In this document: in pieces, positions 6,272 to 10,251 of the stretch
How the letters are laid out: every line of letters begins with the position of its first letter
How positions within the stretch are numbered: position 1 is the first letter of the stretch
Source: Candidatus Neomicrothrix sp. UBA4542
GTDB taxonomy: Bacteria > Actinomycetota > Acidimicrobiia > Acidimicrobiales > Poriferisodalaceae
Assembly: GCA_002388005.1 (NCBI GenBank)
Contig: DGLO01000031.1
Location: 1-10,251, forward strand
Length of the DNA: 10,251 bases
Direction: 5' to 3'
Notes under the pieces: generated by a model
Database searches by the model: none
What the model was told of the DNA's origin: nothing
What the model saw: only the letters and a program-made list of their open reading frames with translations
Position numbers and translations under genes: made by a program

Positions 6272-7024
6272 TCAGCGCCACGCAAAAACAGGTTGTTCCA
6301 ACTCGTCAACGCGAACACCGTCCCCGTCGAACGCGACTGCTCGGAACTGGTACAGAACAGCCCCGGTGGGAGCGTGAATCAAATCCCCACCGACCGGTAA
6401 TTGAACGACTGGACGATCACTTTCCGGAATCTTCACGAAACGAGGCGAGTCAGATCGAGTTAATTCGCGAATCGAAATTCGATGAATAGATGCCACCTCC
6501 GCGGGATTCGCCACAGGTTCGGTGTCCCCATCAACCCAAAACACGAAGGGGCTGATTACATAGCCGGAACGAGTTGGGTAATCATCTAAACGACCAAGGA
6601 GATTCTCCGAAGTTAGATCTAGACCGACTTCTTCAGACGCCTCACGCATGGCCGCCTGAACGGGAGTTTCTCCCGAGTCCACCCGGCCGCCGGGAAGAGC
6701 CCATTGGCCCGGATGATCCTTAAGTCTCGATCCTCGCCGCGTAAGCAATACAGCGGCACCACCAGCTGTTCCTTCGACACTTCCGGTCAACTCGAAACCA
6801 GTCGGCGGTTCGGGAATGTCGGCCAGCAGGCGCTTACGATTTGACGCCGACTCGTCACTCGCCAAAGGATCACCGCCGTGAACAACGGGGTCGCTGTCAA
6901 GAACGACTACACAAACAGCAGCCTGGGTTAAGCCCTTATCAAGGTGCTCGCGCACTCGGTGCTGATCCAGGTTTGCCTGCAAGCGCCGCCGCAGCGAGAG
7001 ATCGAAAGTAACGCCGTCAGTCAC
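6272..7024 (-). CDS. Nudix hydrolase, CoA-pyrophosphatase (NudL/NUDT7)-like
   Basis: A perfect Nudix box is present at residues 113-135: G-x5-E (G113, E119), then REASEEVGL (127-135) with the Mg-binding glutamates E131/E132. The segment before it, LLTRRGSRLKDHPGQWALPGG, and the one after, LGRLDDYPTRSGYVISPFV, follow the CoA-pyrophosphatase (UPF0035) pattern. The likely reaction is cleavage of CoA or an acyl-CoA to 3',5'-ADP and 4'-phosphopantetheine. At 250 residues it is longer than the usual roughly 190-210. The extra length includes a polar, probably disordered stretch at about 43-88 between the first strand and the core. The start is GTG 7024 without a clear ribosome site. It is convergent with the FAD oxidoreductase (21-base gap) and divergent from the dioxygenase. 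The 82-base gap 7025-7106 holds no hairpin or clear promoter I could identify. Confidence 0.85.
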   Translation of the reverse strand: MTDGVTFDLSLRRRLQANLDQHRVREHLDKGLTQAAVCVVVLDSDPVVHGGDPLASDESASNRKRLLADIPEPPTGFELTGSVEGTAGGAAVLLTRRGSRLKDHPGQWALPGGRVDSGETPVQAAMREASEEVGLDLTSENLLGRLDDYPTRSGYVISPFVFWVDGDTEPVANPAEVASIHRISIRELTRSDSPRFVKIPESDRPVVQLPVGGDLIHAPTGAVLYQFRAVAFDGDGVRVDELEQPVFAWR

Positions 7025-7106
7025 GGGTGCAGTCTCGCGTACAGCGCAGCTCCTTACAGGCTCGCTACGCTTGAGACATCGTCACCAAGAAGGACCCATT
7101 GCAACA

Positions 7107-8024
7107 ATGAAAGTGGAGCACCTCACAGAAGCGACTTTTGGTTCGGTAGTCACAGACATCGATCTAGAAACAATTGACGACGCCGAGTGGCGCGAGTTAT
7201 ACGACCTATGGATCGAAAGGGCGTTACTCGTTTTCCCCGGCGCGTTTTTGAGCGCCGAAGGCCAAGACGCGTTTGCTCGCCGATTCGGCGATTTAGAGTT
7301 CTCGCGCGCCGCCCTCTCAAACATTGGCAAAGACGGCAAAGTGCACCACCAAAACGACGACGAAGTCGTTAAATCGTTACGCGGTAACGAAGGCTGGCAT
7401 ATCGACAGCACTTATATGCCCGTGCAGGCAAAGGGCGCCGTGTTCTCCGCCGAGATCGTTCCAAGCTCAGGTGCGGCTACAGGCTGGGCCGACATGCGAT
7501 CCGCATATGAAGAACTCGATTCGAAAACGCGAGAGCGAATAGCGGACCTCGAGGCATACCACTCGCTGTATTACAGCCAAGGTCGAGCGGGCAATTTGCC
7601 AGACGAACAAAACGAAGACGGCACGTACAACCTCTACGGCTATCACGACATGGAGGTTTCGCTGCGACCTCTCATAAAAACTCACCCAATTACTGGGCGA
7701 CCAAGTCTCTTGATCGGTCGCCATGCCCACGACATCGTGGGTATGGACCCCGCTGAGTCCGAATCACTTCTGGACGATCTCAACGACTGGGCGTGTCAAC
7801 CGCCCCGCACATATCATCACCAATGGGACGTAGGAGACGCCGTTCTCTGGGACAACCGACGGCTACAACATCGCGGCACCCCCTTCGACATGACAGAACC
7901 ACGGCGCATGTGGCACACCAGAATCGCAGGCGACCCCTCCTCGGAATTAGCACTCAATCACCATCCCGATACTGTCCCCAGTGACGACGTGGAACGACAC
8001 CCCACGGGCACATGGGCCTGTTAG
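7107..8024 (+). CDS. TauD/TfdA-family Fe(II)/2-oxoglutarate dioxygenase
   Basis: Non-haem iron oxygenase coupling 2-oxoglutarate decarboxylation to substrate hydroxylation. Counted from ATG 7107 (305 residues), the iron-binding triad is His98-x-Asp100 in GWHIDSTYMP and His255 in RRLQHRGTPF. The Arg cluster following it (PRRMWHTR, about 265-272) is where 2-oxoglutarate is held in the family, though the exact pairing with TauD's two arginines is uncertain. GRHAHDIVGMD (about 204-214) is another familiar block of TfdA-type enzymes. Substrates in the family include taurine, sulfonates, phenoxyacetates and sulfate esters, and sequence alone does not choose between them. A TTG at 7071 would add 12 residues before MKVEHLTEATFG, so the ATG is preferred. 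AGAAGG lies upstream but at a long 13-base spacing. It is the first gene of an overlapping operon with yqeY (13-base overlap). Confidence 0.88.
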   Translation: MKVEHLTEATFGSVVTDIDLETIDDAEWRELYDLWIERALLVFPGAFLSAEGQDAFARRFGDLEFSRAALSNIGKDGKVHHQNDDEVVKSLRGNEGWHIDSTYMPVQAKGAVFSAEIVPSSGAATGWADMRSAYEELDSKTRERIADLEAYHSLYYSQGRAGNLPDEQNEDGTYNLYGYHDMEVSLRPLIKTHPITGRPSLLIGRHAHDIVGMDPAESESLLDDLNDWACQPPRTYHHQWDVGDAVLWDNRRLQHRGTPFDMTEPRRMWHTRIAGDPSSELALNHHPDTVPSDDVERHPTGTWAC

Positions 8025-8461
8025 ACGACATCCGAGCCGACCTGACGGAGGCGATGAAAGCTAAGGACAAGCTCACGGTTTCAACCCTGAGATCAGTTGT
8101 CGCTGCTGTTCAGGAAGCCGAGGTAGCCGGATCTGCGGCGGCCACCCTCGACGACCAACAGATTCAGAAAGTAATCGCTGCTCAAGCAAAACGGAGGGTT
8201 GAAGCAGCAGAAGCGTTCGAACAGGGCGATCGAGCGGAAAAAGCAGCCGACGAACGAGCTGAACTATCAGTTCTGGAGCAGTACCTCCCGCAACAACTAT
8301 CGGGGAACGCGTTGGTGGAGATCGTTGAACGTGTAATGGCGGAAGGCGGCTACTCGACGATGGCAGATATGGGTGAGGCCATGAAGGCAGTCAACGGAGA
8401 AGTTGCCGGTCGGGCGGAAGGACGAGTTGTCGCCGACTTGGTCAAGTCTCGATTGTCGTGA
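8012..8461 (+). CDS. yqeY: GatB/YqeY domain protein
   Basis: A stand-alone YqeY protein of 149 residues, the usual length. Recognisable blocks are the N-terminal MGLLDDIRADLTEAMKAKDK, then TLRSVVAAVQEAEV, the helical IQKVIAAQAKRRVEAAEAFEQGDR, LSVLEQYLPQQLS, and the C-terminal MADMGEAMKAVNGEVAGRAEGRVVADLVKSRL. The C-terminal half resembles the tRNA-binding tail domain of GatB, a subunit of the tRNA-dependent amidotransferase. The role of free-standing YqeY is not settled. The ATG at 8012 lies inside the end of the dioxygenase gene (13-base overlap, different frame), and its own stop overlaps the next GTG start as GTGA. This arrangement implies translational coupling on a polycistronic message. 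In other genomes yqeY is often near translation or replication genes, so its place between two oxygenases is unusual. Confidence 0.93.
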   Translation: MGLLDDIRADLTEAMKAKDKLTVSTLRSVVAAVQEAEVAGSAAATLDDQQIQKVIAAQAKRRVEAAEAFEQGDRAEKAADERAELSVLEQYLPQQLSGNALVEIVERVMAEGGYSTMADMGEAMKAVNGEVAGRAEGRVVADLVKSRLS

Positions 8462-9810
8462 ACTCAACGAGGCAGATCTCCCTGGTCGGGTTTCTTCAGG
8501 CACAAAACTGCACAACTATCCCTGCGGCGTGGCGCCATCCAGACGCCCGCCACGACGTCACCAATGTCGATTTTTATCGACATGTCGCCCAGGTCCTTGA
8601 GAACGGTCTGTTCGACCTCGGTTTTTTTGATGATCGGCTCGCCATGCCGGACATGTATGGCGGCGACCACGTTCACACCGTGGAACACGGCATCCGATGC
8701 CTGAAGCTTGACCCGGTCACAGTTTTGACAACTATGGGGATGGCCACTACGAAGCTCGGATTGGGTGCGACCTATTCGACGACGTATTTTCCACCATTCC
8801 ATGTCGCTCGAGTGTTCTCCACTCTTGACCACATGACCGGAGGCAGAGCTGCTTGGAACGTCGTGACTTCGGTCAACGACAACGAGGCGCGCAACATGGG
8901 ACTACTTGAAGCCCCTCCCCATGACGAACGTTACGACCGAGCTGACGAATTTATGGAGGTCGTTCACGGCCACTGGGATACCTGGGAAGGCGACGCGATC
9001 ATCGCCGACCGAGCGTCTGGCTTATATGCCCACGGAGACAAAGTGCACCGACTCGACCACAAAGGGGAGCACTACCGTTCACGCGGACCCTTCACGGTGC
9101 CGCGCACGCCCCAAGGACACCCAGTAATCATCCAGGCGGGTCAAAGCGGCAGGGGCGTAGAGTTCGCTGCTCGTTGGGGTGAGCTTCTGTTCATGGCGAA
9201 CCCCAGCCTGCCTCGAGCCACCGAAAACTATGAGGCAGTAAAAGCAGCTGTCGTCGCCGCGGGCCGGGACCCCGACCAGGTGAAAATAGCGAATTTGACG
9301 TTCCCGGTAGTTGGCCGCACCCTCTCCGAGGCCGAGGATAGACAGGCGGCTTACGACCTCCTACCGAACCTCGTCGACGACCTCTCACTACTCTCAGAGG
9401 GACTAAATTTCGACTTCTCCAACAGAGAACTTGACGAACCTCTTGCCCCTGAAGACATCGACGCCATGACAGGAATTCAAGGAATTCGAAACCAAGTCCT
9501 CGAAGCAACCGGTAAAGAAAATCCGACCCTCCGCGACTTTGTGAGGATCTCTGGACGGGGACGACTGGCTCACCCAGTAGTGGGTGGTCCTAGCGAATTA
9601 GCAGATTATTTCGAGGAATGGTTTACGACTCCTGCATGCGACGGTTTCGTGATAGCCGGTACGCACATGCCGGGAGCTTTCGAGGACTTTGTTGAACTTG
9701 TGGTTCCAGAACTTCAACGCCGAGGTCTTTTCCGAACTGAATACTCGGGGAACACATTGCGTGATCATCTCGGATTGTCGGAACCTCCACCTGGTGCTTG
9801 GCGGCGGTAA
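8458..9810 (+). CDS. LLM-class flavin-dependent monooxygenase (NtaA/SnaA/DszA type)
   Basis: Two-component FMNH2-dependent monooxygenase of 450 residues, the normal length for the NtaA/SnaA/DszA group. Visible family blocks: ARHDVTNVDFYRHVAQVLENGLFD near the N-terminus, LGFFDDRLAMPDMYGG (54-69), then DPVTVLTTMGMATTKLGLGAT and TTYFPPFHVARVFSTLDHMT (85-127). After SGGRAAWN-like TGGRAAWNVVTS come HDERYDRADEFMEV (155-168), FTVPRTPQGHPVIIQAGQSGRG (212-233) and the C-terminal PSELADYFEEWF with CDGFVI. Known members oxidise nitrilotriacetate, EDTA, dibenzothiophene sulfone, pristinamycin II and dimethyl sulfide; this member's substrate is unknown. Reduced flavin must come from a partner reductase, which is not in the window. 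The start is GTG in the four-base overlap GTGA with yqeY, so translation is probably coupled. The stop is one base short of the convergent deacetylase stop. Confidence 0.9.
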   Translation: MNSTRQISLVGFLQAQNCTTIPAAWRHPDARHDVTNVDFYRHVAQVLENGLFDLGFFDDRLAMPDMYGGDHVHTVEHGIRCLKLDPVTVLTTMGMATTKLGLGATYSTTYFPPFHVARVFSTLDHMTGGRAAWNVVTSVNDNEARNMGLLEAPPHDERYDRADEFMEVVHGHWDTWEGDAIIADRASGLYAHGDKVHRLDHKGEHYRSRGPFTVPRTPQGHPVIIQAGQSGRGVEFAARWGELLFMANPSLPRATENYEAVKAAVVAAGRDPDQVKIANLTFPVVGRTLSEAEDRQAAYDLLPNLVDDLSLLSEGLNFDFSNRELDEPLAPEDIDAMTGIQGIRNQVLEATGKENPTLRDFVRISGRGRLAHPVVGGPSELADYFEEWFTTPACDGFVIAGTHMPGAFEDFVELVVPELQRRGLFRTEYSGNTLRDHLGLSEPPPGAWRR

Positions 9811-9811
9811 C

Positions 9812-10251
9812 TCACCGGTCAACGCTGTTGAAGGCGGCGACGAGGTCGCCTCCGGTAACCGGCCATAGTCCATCCAAACGCATTATCTGAGTCAATGCCC
9901 GATCGAGTGCGCGAATACGAAATGGCTGTCCAGTGAGCCAAGGCCTCAACGTAAACATCATGTGACGAGCCGAATGAAGGCCGTCTCTATGCAGACGATA
10001 AGCGGCCGAAACGATCATGTTTTCCCAGCTAGAGAGACTGGCGCGTCGATGCCACAGAGCAAATTCATCATCAATCTCCAAAAACAGAGGAAGAGAGGTC
10101 AGATTGCCGCTGGTCGTTGTCATGGTGTACGGCTGCTCATCGTTCGGCCAATCGCACACATACTTAATTCCAGCTGACGCTAATAGTTGAGGTGTTCGAC
10201 TCGACTCGACGCCCTCAGGTGAAAACCATCCAGCGGGGCGAATCCCGGTGG
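9812..10251 (-). CDS. Polysaccharide deacetylase / allantoinase (PuuE)-like protein, C-terminal part
   Basis: The frame is open from the right edge (last whole codon at 10249) to TGA at 9812, giving 145 visible residues. It begins TGIRPAGWFSPEGVESSRTP and continues with LLASAGIKYVCDWPNDEQPY, a strong match to the pattern of NodB-fold deacetylase-family proteins in which a Trp-Ser-Pro loop is followed by a Tyr-x-x-Asp-Trp-x-x-Asp-x-x-Pro-Tyr motif. Next come SLPLFLEIDDE, and near the C-terminus ARHMMFTLRPWLTGQPFRIRALDRALTQI, recalling the metal-independent allantoinase (PuuE) family. The catalytic Asp/His motifs of the N-terminal half lie outside the window. The alternatives are a true polysaccharide deacetylase or a purine-ring amidohydrolase-like enzyme. 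The GTG at 10159 is internal, not a start. It is convergent with the monooxygenase, with a single base between stops. Confidence 0.8.
   Translation of the reverse strand, partial: TGIRPAGWFSPEGVESSRTPQLLASAGIKYVCDWPNDEQPYTMTTTSGNLTSLPLFLEIDDEFALWHRRASLSSWENMIVSAAYRLHRDGLHSARHMMFTLRPWLTGQPFRIRALDRALTQIMRLDGLWPVTGGDLVAAFNSVDR

Noticed and set aside
7071..7106. 12-codon extension of the dioxygenase from TTG 7071
   Set aside because: No ribosome site precedes it and the family N-terminus fits MKVEHLTEATFG at ATG 7107.
8464..8832. Antisense open frame of 122 codons opposite the flavin monooxygenase
   Set aside because: It lies wholly inside a gene with clear family motifs, has no recognisable domain or ribosome site, and is what codon bias produces on the opposite strand.
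10196..10210. Three tandem TCGAC units
   Set aside because: Only 15 bases, in frame within the deacetylase-like gene, encoding an unremarkable Glu-Ser-Ser-Arg stretch; not a meaningful repeat array.

Overview
This window reads as a compact stretch of a bacterial chromosome, moderately GC-rich (mid-50s percent by eye, not counted). It most resembles an uncultured actinobacterium of the Acidimicrobiia type. That guess rests on gene style: a FadE-like acyl-CoA dehydrogenase, an NtaA/SnaA/DszA-type flavin monooxygenase, a DAO-family oxidoreductase ending in an NPDSS-x-SV-x-G motif, several GTG/TTG starts and several genes without a Shine-Dalgarno site. It is an inference, not a measurement. No rRNA, tRNA, CRISPR array, insertion sequence or phage gene was seen.

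Layout. Positions 1-321 (minus) hold the N-terminal part of a secreted protein with a 51-residue repeat that runs off the left edge. Positions 505-906 (minus) encode an NTF2/SnoaL-like protein and 1051-1347 (minus) a small membrane protein with a TTG start. These are followed by an acyl-CoA dehydrogenase (1381-2637, plus) and, convergent with it, an SDR closely resembling L-threonine 3-dehydrogenase (2634-3566, minus). Divergent from the SDR is a prolidase-like M24 peptidase (3620-4903, plus), then a DAO-family FAD oxidoreductase (4946-6250, plus). A Nudix CoA-pyrophosphatase-like gene (6272-7024, minus) separates these from a tightly overlapping plus-strand operon: TauD/TfdA-type dioxygenase (7107-8024), YqeY (8012-8461) and an LLM-class flavin monooxygenase (8458-9810). 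The right edge holds the C-terminal part of a polysaccharide-deacetylase/allantoinase-like protein (9812-10251, minus).

Together the genes look like a heterotroph's scavenging toolkit: dipeptide cleavage, amine or amino-acid oxidation, threonine oxidation, acyl-CoA oxidation, and two oxygenases that could open sulfonates, ethers or other small organics. No transporter or dedicated regulator is present, so substrates stay unassigned. I did not find a clearly new defence or mobile system. The most unusual items are the repeat protein at the left edge, YqeY translationally linked between two oxygenases, an imperfect dyad in the SDR/prolidase divergent promoter region, and an acyl-CoA dehydrogenase lacking the usual C-terminal catalytic Glu.
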